From contig CAZCTC010000033.1 of assembly GCA_964501335.1 (NCBI GenBank), positions 14,285-78,284 on the forward strand: a stretch of DNA of 64,000 nucleotides, in the 5' to 3' direction. Made by a program: the position numbers and the translations under genes. The number at the start of each line of letters is the position of its first letter. Position 1 is the stretch's first letter. Below are positions 1-6,951 of the stretch, in pieces. Below the pieces are notes generated by a model. That model was not told where the DNA came from and did not search any database. It saw nothing but the letters and a program-made list of their open reading frames with translations. This stretch comes from CAZCTC01 sp964501335 (GTDB lineage Bacteria; Chloroflexota; Anaerolineae; B4-G1; SLSP01).

Positions 1-2
1 AT

Positions 3-1271
3 GCGGCGCTGGTGCTGGCCCATCCGGAATGGCCGGCCGGGGTGATCGGGATTGTGGCCGGGCGATTGGCGGAGCGTTATAACCGGCCGGTGGCGTTGAT
101 CGCCGCCCCGGCGGATCAGCCGGCCCGCGGTTCGGCCCGCTCGGTGGAGGGGTTTGATATTACGGCGGCGCTTTCCACCTGCTCCGAGATATTGTTGGGC
201 TTCGGCGGCCATGCGCAGGCGGCCGGCTTTGCGGTCGAAGCGGCGAAGATCCCGGAATTGCGGCGGGCGCTCTCTCTGGCGTTGTCGAAGCAGGGCGGGA
301 CGGGGGCCCCTTCAGGGTTGCCGATCGACGGCTACGTGGGCTTGAATGAATTGAGTCTGGAGCTGGTGACCGATCTGGAACGGCTGGCGCCTTTCGGTCC
401 CGGCAATCCGGCTTTGACGCTGGCGACGCGGGGGGTGACGTTGAAGAGCCACACGACCCTGGGCCGCAGTGGGGACCATTTGCAGCTGACGGTCGAAGAT
501 GAGCAGGGACAGGTTCAGAAGGTGGTTTGGTGGCAGGGCGGCGGTTGGCCGCTGCCGGAGGGGCGGTTCGATCTGGCTTATACGGTGCGGGCCAACAATT
601 ACCGCGGGCGGCGGGAGTTGCAGGTGGCCTGGGTCGATGCCCGACAGGAGGTCGCGCCGGCGGTGCTTGTGGTCGAGCCGGTAGCGGTAGGGGCGGTGGA
701 TTGTCGTCAGGAGGGCGATGCTTTGGCGGCTCTGCGTTCCTGGCTGGCTAAGGGAGCCGTTCAGGTCTGGCGCGAGGGCGACGGGATGGGTGAGCCGGTC
801 GGAGTGGGGCGCGAGAAGCTGGTCCCGGCTCCGATTCTGGCGATCTGGACGGCGCCGCCGGGGGCGATGGAACTCAAGGCAGTTCTGGCGAAGGTCAAGC
901 CGACGCAGGTGGTGCTGTTTGGGCAGGATCCGGGGCTGGATCGGCCCGATGCCTTCTTGAAACGGCTCGCGGGATTGGTCAAGTATGCGCTGCGGGCGAC
1001 GGGCGGTCGGGTGGCGCCGGGACGGCTGGCGGAGTTGATGGCGCACCGGGAGAGCACGGTGCGGGTCGGGCTGGCCTGGCTGGCGGCGCGGGGGCATATC
1101 ACGCTGTTGGGCGAGGCGGAAGGCGATATCGAGCTGGCGGCCGGGCCGGAAGGCGAGCCCGATGTGGATCTGCCGGAGATCGAGGCGCAGCTCAAGGCGA
1201 TGCTGGCGGAGACGGCGGCTTACCGGGCCTATTTCCGTCGCGCCGATGCGGAGCGGGTGGCGGGGGGATGA
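3..1271 (+). CDS. recJ: RecJ single-stranded-DNA exonuclease, C-terminal part (5' end outside window)
   Basis: The frame is open from the first bases of the window, so the gene is cut at its 5' end; the GTG at 12 is internal. The visible part starts in the region after the DHH core, with the family stretch HPEWPAGVIGIVAGRL, followed by the DHHA1 signature GFGGHAQAAGF. An OB-fold-like section comes next (APFGPGNPALTL, then GDHLQLTVEDEQG). RecJ degrades single-stranded DNA 5' to 3' in mismatch repair and RecF-pathway recombination. About 180 residues after the OB section do not match anything I know in the core enzyme and look like a lineage-specific tail. The catalytic DHH motifs themselves lie outside the window. 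Confidence 0.9.
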   Translation, partial: AALVLAHPEWPAGVIGIVAGRLAERYNRPVALIAAPADQPARGSARSVEGFDITAALSTCSEILLGFGGHAQAAGFAVEAAKIPELRRALSLALSKQGGTGAPSGLPIDGYVGLNELSLELVTDLERLAPFGPGNPALTLATRGVTLKSHTTLGRSGDHLQLTVEDEQGQVQKVVWWQGGGWPLPEGRFDLAYTVRANNYRGRRELQVAWVDARQEVAPAVLVVEPVAVGAVDCRQEGDALAALRSWLAKGAVQVWREGDGMGEPVGVGREKLVPAPILAIWTAPPGAMELKAVLAKVKPTQVVLFGQDPGLDRPDAFLKRLAGLVKYALRATGGRVAPGRLAELMAHRESTVRVGLAWLAARGHITLLGEAEGDIELAAGPEGEPDVDLPEIEAQLKAMLAETAAYRAYFRRADAERVAGG

Positions 1272-1279
1272 CGGGAGAA

Positions 1280-1343
1280 TGGAAGACTGGAAGATTGGAA
1301 GACTGGAAGACTGGAAGACTGGAAGATTGGAAGACTGGAAGAA
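1280..1343 (+). repeat. 8-bp tandem repeat, 8 units of TGGAAGAY
   Basis: Eight back-to-back units TGGAAGAC/TGGAAGAT start 9 bases after the recJ stop and end 6 bases before a hairpin repeat. The purine-rich strand is the coding strand of recJ. The array creates a spurious repetitive reading frame, which I do not call. Confidence 0.9.
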
Positions 1344-1349
1344 AAAGCT

Positions 1350-1461
1350 CATATTTTCGGCGGCTTTCCGAAGCCGCCGAAAATATGAATAAAAATAATT
1401 CTCTCTCCCCGCTTCACACTGCGCGTCGTATCTTACAGGAAAAGGATCTTGTGCGGGACGC
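1350..1461 (+). repeat. HPR hairpin repeat, copy 1
   Basis: A 17-bp perfect stem at 1350-1366/1371-1387 with loop TCCG, built on CGGCGGCTT. It is followed by the conserved tail AATAAAAATAA, CTCTCTC, GCGCGTCG and GCGGGACG. It lies between recJ and the convergent CoA-binding gene and could serve both as a terminator. Confidence 0.85.
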
Positions 1462-1510
1462 AAGAAGTTGGCTGTTGGCCAAATCCGTGAATAACCGCAC
1501 AGGCAGAAAT

Positions 1511-1885
1511 TTAGACCAGCAGGATGCATTGGTTGTAGATCGCTTCGATGCCCTGTTCTTCGCAGAGGCGGATGGCGACTTCGGATTCGGCGCCGGGCTG
1601 CATCCAGATGTGGCGGATGCCCATGCTGAGGGCTTCGCGGACGACTTTTTCGGTCTCTGCGGGCGGGATAAAGAGCAGGATGGCGTCCACGGATTCGGGG
1701 AGGGCGGCGAGGTTGGGGTAGCAGCGGTCTTCGCCGATGAATTCGGCGGTGCGGTTGACGGGGTAAGTGCGGTAGCCGCGGGATTTAAGTTTGTTATAGC
1801 CGCGGTTGCTGTATTTGGTGCCGGTGGTGGAGACGCCGATGACGGCGACGGATTTTTGGGCCAGGAATTCCTCGATGGCGGACAT
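1511..1885 (-). CDS. CoA-binding domain protein (YccU-like)
   Basis: A 124-residue single-domain Rossmann protein. It starts with the nucleotide-binding strand and turn VAVIGVSTTGTKYSNRG at about residues 13-29, followed by YPVNRTAEFIGEDRCYPNL, the usual arrangement of the CoA-binding family (yccU/yneT group). The length is typical for a stand-alone member. The start is set by AAGGAGGT seven bases before ATG 1885. Family members bind CoA or a related nucleotide, but the physiological role is unknown. The downstream neighbour recJ is convergent, and HPR copies lie on both sides, so it looks monocistronic. Confidence 0.85.
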   Translation of the reverse strand: MSAIEEFLAQKSVAVIGVSTTGTKYSNRGYNKLKSRGYRTYPVNRTAEFIGEDRCYPNLAALPESVDAILLFIPPAETEKVVREALSMGIRHIWMQPGAESEVAIRLCEEQGIEAIYNQCILLV

Positions 1886-1958
1886 GGGTTTACCTCCTTG
1901 AGTTTTTTGTTGGGAAGAGATTATTTTCGATCTGTGCGGTTAGGCTGAGAAAAAAGCC

Positions 1959-2070
1959 CATATTTTCGGCGGCTTTCTGAAGCCGCCGAAAATATGAATA
2001 AAAATAACTCTCTCCCCTGCTTCGCACAGCGCGTCGCTTTTTACCAGGAAAGCACTTGTTGCGGGATGTA
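1959..2070 (+). repeat. HPR hairpin repeat, copy 2
   Basis: Stem 1959-1975/1980-1996 (CATATTTTCGGCGGCTT and its complement), loop TCTG. It is preceded by AAAAAAGCCC and by the extended left flank containing CTGTGCGGTTAG. The tail ends at GCGGGATG near 2068. It lies upstream of the CoA-binding gene. Confidence 0.85.
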
Positions 2071-2112
2071 AAAACCGTTTTTAATCTATGCTAATGAACA
2101 GCTGCACCGATC

Positions 2113-2163
2113 GTTATTTTTATTTTATGGATTCGCGGGCTTTCTGAAGCCCGCGAATCTATG
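2113..2163 (-). repeat. HPR hairpin repeat, copy 3, truncated
   Basis: The stem at 2127-2142/2147-2162 is built on GATTCGCGGGCTT with loop TCTG and one G-T wobble. Only the GTTATTTTTATT piece of the tail is present. It overlaps the 3' end of the adjacent minus-strand gene by a base or so and is followed by a T run on the other strand, so it may be that gene's terminator. Confidence 0.6.
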
Positions 2164-2167
2164 TTTT

Positions 2168-2926
2168 TTAGAGATAGCGGGATTTTTCGATCTGCTCGCG
2201 CAGTTTGTCTTCGGCGCTTTTTTCCGGGACGGTAGGTGCGGAGGCTTTGGCCTGTTCGGCCAGGAAGTCCTCGGCACGCTTCAGGCTGTCGGGAGAGGCG
2301 CGGTGGATCAGGGCCCATTTGCCGCAGTAGGGACAGCGGTCCAGGCGGGCGAATCCAAGGCTGAGGCTCCATACGTGGATCGGATAGGGCTGTCCGCAGC
2401 GATAGCAGACGGTGCCGCCCATCAGGCCGTAGGAGCGGGGCTCGCCGGGGGCCGGGGGTGTTTTCAAGCCGCCGGCGGCAGCCATGACGCCCGGGATCAC
2501 AGCGGCGAGGACGACCAGGACGAGGATCGGAACGATAATAGTGCCGACCATTTTTCCCATTTCTTCGCCGGTGATGAATTCCAGGTGGAGTGTATTGGAT
2601 GTGTAGATTTCTCCACTGGAAGAACGGCCTTCGGCTTTGATTTCGTGAGGGCCGGGAGCGTAGTTGTCGGTGTTGAAACTGAGGTCAAGGGAGGGCGCGG
2701 TCGTTTCACCGAGCACTTTTCCATCCAGGTAGTAGGTGACGCCGGCGAGGTCGCTCGGGCCTCCCGTTACCTTCAGCTGGAACTGCCCCTGGATTTTGCT
2801 TCCGAAGTCGCCGCCGAATTGCTTCCGTATGGAGAGTTGCAGCTGATCGCTTTGGGCGGTGGCCGGAAGTGCAAACATCAAGAACAGGGCGATGAGCAGA
2901 GCTATGGAAAGAGTCTTGTTTTTCAT
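2168..2926 (-). CDS. Membrane-anchored zinc-ribbon protein with Ig-like ectodomain, ABC exporter partner
   Basis: A 252-residue protein. An N-terminal signal peptide (MKNKTLSIALLIALFLMFA, cleavage near ATAQ) is followed by an extracellular part of about 120 residues with Ig-like character (YYLDGKVLGETTAPSLDLSF). A transmembrane helix follows (IIVPILVLVVLAAVIPGVMAA) and then a cytoplasmic tail with two CxxC pairs, CYRCGQ and CPYCGK, which is a likely zinc ribbon. The start is placed at 2926 because the signal peptide begins there; an upstream in-frame extension would overlap the permease gene. It is the last gene of an ABC exporter operon, 19 bases after the permease stop, which suggests a sensor or accessory function. 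I do not recognise the family. Confidence 0.75.
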   Translation of the reverse strand: MKNKTLSIALLIALFLMFALPATAQSDQLQLSIRKQFGGDFGSKIQGQFQLKVTGGPSDLAGVTYYLDGKVLGETTAPSLDLSFNTDNYAPGPHEIKAEGRSSSGEIYTSNTLHLEFITGEEMGKMVGTIIVPILVLVVLAAVIPGVMAAAGGLKTPPAPGEPRSYGLMGGTVCYRCGQPYPIHVWSLSLGFARLDRCPYCGKWALIHRASPDSLKRAEDFLAEQAKASAPTVPEKSAEDKLREQIEKSRYL

Positions 2927-2945
2927 TTTGGTTGTCTGAAAACCT

Positions 2946-3737
2946 TTATTTCCACTGAGTGAGAATGGTTTCGCGCTGGAAGATTTTGGTGCCCCACCAG
3001 GCAAGGCCGATGTTGATGATCAACAGGACCAGGGCGCAGATCAGCATCAGTTGCAGGTTGAGCATGACCAGCCCGGCGATCTGGCTGAAAAAGAGCCCCA
3101 GGATCGGGAGGATCAGAAGCATGGAGATCTGTTCGGCGGCGCGGGGGTCGTTGACCCGGGAGGAGACCATGATGGTGACGATGACGGCGATGAAGGCCAT
3201 CAGCGGGCCTACCAGCAGGACGGCGACGAGCCACATCGGGCTGAGGAGTTGTTGGTAGAAGGCGTCGTTCTGGACGATGATCCGGGCTCCGATGAGGAAG
3301 ACGATGAAGCTGCCCCAGGTCGCGACGACGGCGGGGATGGCGGCGGCCAGCCCTTTGCCGAGGATCAGTTCCATTGTGGTGATGGGGGTGGCCAGCAGGG
3401 GCTCGAGGCAGTGGGTGGTTTTTTCGCCGACGATGCTGTAGGCGGAGATGGTGACCGGGATGATGACGGGGGTCATCATGAAGAGCATCATGATTTCGCT
3501 GATGATCATCAGGTAGAGGCATTCGCTGCCGGTGAGGTTGCCGGCGCACATGGAGAGGGCTTCCGGGGGGATATCGCTGGTCATGGTGCTGCCGGTGCTG
3601 AGCATCGCCCAGAGCATGATGAGGGGGAGGAGGGTGAAGAAGAGCGGCAGAAAGAGGACGACGAAGAAGACCATTTTGTTTTGGAAGACTTCGGCCCATT
3701 CCTTATCGATGATGGTGCGGATCTTTTTCATGTCCAT
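2946..3737 (-). CDS. ABC-2 type transporter permease (NatB-like)
   Basis: A 263-residue membrane protein. It begins with the cytoplasmic start MDMKKIRTIIDKEWAEVFQNK, typical of ABC-2 and NatB-like permeases, and continues with six hydrophobic segments (for example VVLFLPLFFTLLPLIMLWAM and VLLVGPLMAFIAVIVTIMVS). The cytoplasmic motif YSIVGEKTTHCLEPLLATPI is the conserved signature of this permease group, in which the complex exports ions, peptides or lipids. Its ATPase is encoded immediately upstream (3810-4715). A 23-bp palindrome separates the two genes. The substrate cannot be read from sequence. Confidence 0.85.
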   Translation of the reverse strand: MDMKKIRTIIDKEWAEVFQNKMVFFVVLFLPLFFTLLPLIMLWAMLSTGSTMTSDIPPEALSMCAGNLTGSECLYLMIISEIMMLFMMTPVIIPVTISAYSIVGEKTTHCLEPLLATPITTMELILGKGLAAAIPAVVATWGSFIVFLIGARIIVQNDAFYQQLLSPMWLVAVLLVGPLMAFIAVIVTIMVSSRVNDPRAAEQISMLLILPILGLFFSQIAGLVMLNLQLMLICALVLLIINIGLAWWGTKIFQRETILTQWK

Positions 3738-3755
3738 GGTTATTTTCCTTATTTC

Positions 3756-3804
3756 TTTGTTTTATTTTCACCGCCGCCGAAGGCGGCGGTGAAAATAAAA
3801 CAAA
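3756..3804. terminator. 23-bp perfect palindrome between ABC ATPase and permease genes
   Basis: Arms 3756-3778 and 3782-3804 pair perfectly around loop GAA; the core is CACCGCCGCC and the outer part is TTTGTTTTATTTT. Read on the minus strand it is a G/C hairpin followed by T-rich sequence. It could attenuate permease expression relative to the ATPase or stabilise the mRNA. It has no HPR tail. Confidence 0.6.
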
Positions 3805-3809
3805 TTTTC

Positions 3810-4715
3810 TTAGTTGTTAATCAATGAAAGATAGATTTCTTCCAGGGAGTGGCGGAGTTCGCCGACGAATTGGATTTCGGCGCCGGCTTCGACCAGCGCT
3901 TTGACGACCAGCGGGTTTTGCGCTTCCGGGTCGGGGATGTTGGCGACGATTTTGTTGTCGACGGATTGGACTTTTTGCACGAAGGGCATCCTGGTGACGA
4001 TATTCAGCAGGGCAGGCGTGATTTCTTTCAGATGGAAGACCACGGTGCGTCCGTAGAGCCGTTGGCGCAGTCCGGCCGGCGTATCGACCATGATCAGTTT
4101 TTGCTTCATCACGCCGATGCGGTCGCAGAGCCGGTCGGCTTCATCGAGGTTGTGGGTGCAGAGGAAGATAGTGCGGCCCTGGGCCTTGATCTCTTCGATG
4201 AAGTCGCGTACCAGTTTGGCGGCTTCGGGGTCCAGCCCGGAGGTCGGTTCGTCGAGGAAGACGATCCGGGGTTCGTGGAGCAGGGCGCGGCAGATGGCCA
4301 GCTTTTGTTTCATCCCTTTGGAGAAGCTGCCGGCCTGATCGAAGCGGCGTTCCCAGAGGCCCAGCATGCGCAGGTATTTTTCGACCTGGCCGGCGATATC
4401 GTTGACTTCGTAGAGTTTGGCGAAGATGGTGAGGTTTTTTTCTGCGCTGAGCCGTTCGTAGAGGCCGGGGGTTTCGGTGAGGATTCCCACGGTGCGGCGG
4501 ATGGCGGTGTCGTCTTTGCCGACTTCGTAGCCGTTGATGACGGCCCGTCCGGAGGTGGGTTGGATAAGGCTGGTGAGCATGCGGACGGTGGTGGTTTTGC
4601 CGGCTCCGTTGGGGCCCAGGAAGCCGAAGACTTCGCCTTCTTTGACTTCCAGGTTCAGGTTGTCGACGGCGGTGCGCTGATTGAAGGTTTTGGTTAAGTT
4701 TTCTGTTTTGATCAT
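3810..4715 (-). CDS. ABC transporter ATP-binding protein
   Basis: A 301-residue ABC ATPase with Walker A GPNGAGKTT (residues about 34-42), a Q-loop region around SLIQPTSG, the signature SFSKGMKQKLAICRAL, Walker B RIVFLDEPTSGLDP and H-loop CTHNLDEAD. The C-terminal 80 residues match the extension common in NatA/DrrA-type exporters. The start ATG 4715 follows GAGGTAACAA. A TATACT box (minus strand, 4751-4756) lies upstream. It forms the first gene of an operon with the permease and the zinc-ribbon protein. Confidence 0.93.
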   Translation of the reverse strand: MIKTENLTKTFNQRTAVDNLNLEVKEGEVFGFLGPNGAGKTTTVRMLTSLIQPTSGRAVINGYEVGKDDTAIRRTVGILTETPGLYERLSAEKNLTIFAKLYEVNDIAGQVEKYLRMLGLWERRFDQAGSFSKGMKQKLAICRALLHEPRIVFLDEPTSGLDPEAAKLVRDFIEEIKAQGRTIFLCTHNLDEADRLCDRIGVMKQKLIMVDTPAGLRQRLYGRTVVFHLKEITPALLNIVTRMPFVQKVQSVDNKIVANIPDPEAQNPLVVKALVEAGAEIQFVGELRHSLEEIYLSLINN

Positions 4716-4750
4716 TTGTTACCTCGGTATGCAACCGGTTTCCAGGATTG

Positions 4751-4756
4751 AGTATA
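4751..4756 (-). promoter_or_regulatory. -10 box for the ABC exporter operon
   Basis: TATACT read on the minus strand, about 35 bases upstream of the ATG at 4715. The -35 region is not convincing. Confidence 0.4.
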
Positions 4757-4829
4757 GCACAAATATGGAAAAACGACAGCGATTACAACTTTCAGGTAAT
4801 TTGTAATTCCGGGGAAGGGGGCAGCAGCA

Positions 4830-4860
4830 AGTAGACAGTAGACAGCAGCAAGTAGACAGC
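4830..4860. repeat. Short AGTAGACAGC-type repeat cluster
   Basis: AGTAGACAGTAGACAGC is followed by a second AGTAGACAGC. The same words occur at 21823-21853 and 26931-26950, each time just upstream of an HPR copy. Confidence 0.7.
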
Positions 4861-4890
4861 CTATGTCGCCGGCGGTTCTGGAAAAGGACC

Positions 4891-4997
4891 ATGTTTTGGC
4901 GCGCATTCTGATGCGCGCCAAAACATAAACAAAAAAACTCTCTCTTCCCATCATGCGCGGCGTATCTGGCCGGGCAAGTGCCTTTTGCGGGACGTTA
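4891..4997 (+). repeat. HPR hairpin repeat, copy 4
   Basis: Stem ATGTTTTGGCGCGCAT 4891-4906 pairs perfectly with 4911-4926, loop TCTG. The tail has AAACAAAAAAACTCTCTC, GCGCGGCG and TTGCGGGACGTTA. The stem sequence differs from copies 1-3 throughout but pairing is intact. Confidence 0.85.
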
Positions 4998-5020
4998 CAA
5001 GGCCGGGGCCATGCCATAGA

Positions 5021-5465
5021 GCCCTATTTTCAGGACAGAAGGTCATGCGGAGGGCGGCACCCCGAAGGATGAAAATAGACGATTCGTCAGGATGGGGTAC
5101 CCACAAGGGGTACCCCTACGGGAGATCGTTTGTGTAGGGGCGACCTTTATGATCGCCCGGGGGAGGATTTTTTGTACGGCGGGGCTATTTTCAGGACAGA
5201 AGGCCATGCAGGGGGCGGCACCCCGAAGGATGAAAATAGACGATTCGTCAGGATTGGGTACCCACAAGGGGTACCCCTACGGGAGATCGGTTGTGTAGGG
5301 GCGACCTTTATGATCGCCCGGGGGAGGATTTTTTGCACGGCGGGGCTATTTTCAGGACAGAACGCCATGCCGGGGGCGGCATCCCGAAAAATGAAAATAG
5401 ACGATTCGTCAGGATTGGGTACCCACAAGGGGTACCCCTACGGGAGATCGTTTGTGTAGGGGCGA
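5021..5465. repeat. 161-bp tandem repeat array, about 2.75 units
   Basis: Units begin with CTATTTTCAGGACAGAA at 5024, 5185 and 5346, giving a period of exactly 161 bases. Each unit contains the inverted pair GGGTACCC...GGGTACCCCTACGGG and GTAGGGGCGACCTTTATGATCGCCC. The third unit diverges after GTAGGGGCGA. Open frames exist on both strands, but the period is not a multiple of three and no ribosome site is present, so I treat it as non-coding. The opening motif recurs alone at about 22088. Confidence 0.9.
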
Positions 5466-5587
5466 GGTTCCCTCGCCCAATGCCGGTTCCGAAGGCGGTT
5501 ACCGGGCGGGGTTACCCCGCCCCTACATTGGTGGTGTTTGCGTAGGGGGGGCCCGCTGTGGCCGCCCTGGGGGAGATTTGGGGTGGC
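5466..5587. other. GC-rich intergenic segment with GGGGCG inverted pairs
   Basis: Contains short inverted pairs such as GGGGCGAGG/CCTCGCCC and GGGCGGGGTTACCCCGCCC. These resemble the end of the 161-bp unit and are typical of dispersed intergenic repeats. No gene is seen. Confidence 0.5.
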
Positions 5588-5615
5588 TTTTCCTCGGGGG
5601 AAAATCCGGTACAAT
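5588..5615 (+). promoter_or_regulatory. Promoter candidate for the histidine phosphatase gene
   Basis: TTTTCC (5588-5593), a 16-base spacer, then TACAAT (5610-5615), 50 bases before the ATG at 5666. Confidence 0.4.
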
Positions 5616-5665
5616 GGGGAGGCGCCGCCTGGAAGGGCGGCGTTAACTCTGCATGGAGGTCGATC

Positions 5666-6397
5666 ATGCAATTTTACTTTATCAGGCATGCGCAATCGGA
5701 AAACAATCGGATGTGGGAGTTGAATCTGAATGATACCGGCCGGACGGAAGATCCGGATCTTTCAGATTTGGGGCGTGAGCAGACTTTTTATCTGGCGCGG
5801 TTCCTGGCCGGTCCGGAGAAGCGGTTACCGCCGACGGGGCGCCGTGATGCGCAGAATCGGGCCGGCTTTGATTTGACGCATCTTTATTGCAGCCCCATGT
5901 TGCGGGCAGTGGCGACGGCGATGGCGATTGGGAAGGAGTTGGGTCTGCCGGTGCGGGTGTGGGAGGATTTGCACGAGTGCGGGGGGATTTATCTGGCGGA
6001 TGCGGAGACCGGTGAACGGGTGGGATTGCCGGGGCGCCGGGCGAGTTATTACCAGGAGCATTATCCGGAGTTGATTTTGCCGGAGGATTTTGCGGAGGAG
6101 GGCTGGTGGAACGGCCGATCCTATGAAGAGCATGAAGAGCGGCTGCTCCGGGCCCGGCGTGTCTGGGACGGGCTGCTGGCGCGGCATGGTGAGACGGAGG
6201 ATCGGGTGGCGGTGGTGAGCCATGGAGCCTTTTTTAATTATTTGATGGGCACACTGTTTGAGACGCCGTTGCCGGAGGAGCGTTTCTGGATGGCGATGAG
6301 CAATGCGGCGGTGACGCGGGTGGATTTTGCCTTTGGGGAGATTATGGTCGTTTATTCCAACCGGCTGGAGTTTATGCCGCGGGAGTTGATCTCTTAA
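5666..6397 (+). CDS. Histidine phosphatase family protein (phosphoglycerate mutase-like)
   Basis: A 243-residue protein opening with the phosphohistidine motif FYFIRHAQSENN (His 8). The second conserved histidine is in VAVVSHGAFFNYL near residue 190, which defines the branch of phosphatases and cofactor-dependent mutases. Between them lies YCSPMLRAVATAMAIGKELG, the usual SPLxRAxxTA element in slightly altered form. A 20-residue insertion after the first block (PEKRLPPTGRRDAQNRAGFD) is uncommon. The start ATG 5666 is preceded by GGAGG at 5655; longer in-frame starts have no ribosome site. The substrate is unknown. Confidence 0.85.
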   Translation: MQFYFIRHAQSENNRMWELNLNDTGRTEDPDLSDLGREQTFYLARFLAGPEKRLPPTGRRDAQNRAGFDLTHLYCSPMLRAVATAMAIGKELGLPVRVWEDLHECGGIYLADAETGERVGLPGRRASYYQEHYPELILPEDFAEEGWWNGRSYEEHEERLLRARRVWDGLLARHGETEDRVAVVSHGAFFNYLMGTLFETPLPEERFWMAMSNAAVTRVDFAFGEIMVVYSNRLEFMPRELIS

Positions 6398-6417
6398 AAT
6401 AAAAGAAAAAACGCAAT

Positions 6418-6476
6418 ACCGCAAAAGCAACTCAGATTTCACCGCAAAGACGCCGAGGGCGCCGAGAAAAAAGCCC
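6418..6476 (+). repeat. Dispersed CGCAAAG-type periodic repeat
   Basis: Contains ACCGCAAAAGCAACTCAGATTT then CACCGCAAAGACGCCGAGGGCGCCGAGAA. The same words, slightly varied, are at 13381-13500 and 61030-61087, each next to an HPR copy. Confidence 0.55.
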
Positions 6477-6580
6477 GTGTTTTTGCGCGCATTCTTATGC
6501 GCGCAAAAACACAAAAAATAACCTCTCCTTCTATCCGCGCGTCGTTTCGCCCTGAATCAAAGCCTGTTGCGGGACGCTAC
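6477..6580 (+). repeat. HPR hairpin repeat, copy 5
   Basis: Stem GTGTTTTTGCGCGCAT 6477-6492 with 6497-6512, loop TCTT. The tail contains CTCTCC, GCGCGTCG and TTGCGGGACGCTA. It lies between the convergent phosphatase and speD genes. Confidence 0.85.
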
Positions 6581-6612
6581 AATGCTGAGGAAATTAGAAA
6601 AGGCTTTGGGGA

Positions 6613-6948
6613 TCAAATGCCCCGTTCGATCGAGGTGAGACGTTCGCGGCAGGGATGGAGGGCCTGGCGGAGGTAATCGACGATGATGTCGATATCCAGC
6701 CGGCCGCAGGCAAAGATGTCGATGACGGCGAGGCCTTCTTCCGGCCAGGTGTGAACGCTGATGTGTGATTCGGCCAGCAGCAGGAAGCCGCTGGCCCCCC
6801 AGGGTTCAAATTGATGAAACTGTTCGCCGAGGATGGTGGCGTGGCCCCTTTCCGCCGCGCCGTGCAGAAGCGCCGGCCACGGGTCAACCCGTTCCAGCGG
6901 AAAGGGATCTTCCAGCCAGATATCGTAGAGCACATGCCGTTTGGACAT
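6613..6948 (-). CDS. speD: S-adenosylmethionine decarboxylase proenzyme (SpeD)
   Basis: A 111-residue prokaryotic class SpeD. The self-cleavage site is visible in LLAESHISVHTWPEEG: cleavage before Ser 61 would give the pyruvoyl group, with His 66 and Cys 81 in the usual processing positions. The enzyme makes decarboxylated AdoMet, the aminopropyl donor for spermidine synthase, whose gene ends 3 bases upstream. It is the last gene of a six-gene minus-strand operon with SpeE, a DUF350 protein, a small membrane peptide and two DUF4178 proteins. The N-terminal part (KRHVLYDIWLEDPFPLERVDP) is unusual for housekeeping SpeD and may mark the operon-specific branch. Confidence 0.93.
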   Translation of the reverse strand: MSKRHVLYDIWLEDPFPLERVDPWPALLHGAAERGHATILGEQFHQFEPWGASGFLLLAESHISVHTWPEEGLAVIDIFACGRLDIDIIVDYLRQALHPCRERLTSIERGI

Positions 6949-6951
6949 GGT

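Noticed and set aside
312..1529. A 405-residue minus-strand frame across recJ and the 8-bp array
   Set aside because: It reads through the tandem repeat and an HPR copy; the RecJ motifs are on the plus strand.
1268..1948. A 226-residue plus frame starting in the 8-bp array
   Set aside because: Antisense to the CoA-binding gene and built from repeat translation at its start.
2303..2962. A 219-residue plus frame opposite the zinc-ribbon gene
   Set aside because: The minus frame has signal peptide, helix and CxxC pairs; the plus frame is a shadow.
5021..5465. CRISPR array
   Set aside because: Units are whole 161-base near-identical copies without short repeats and unique spacers, and no cas gene is near.
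5043..5545. Overlapping open frames on both strands in the 161-bp array
   Set aside because: The period is not a multiple of 3, so frames do not continue as protein repeats; no ribosome site; equal openness of both strands suggests chance.
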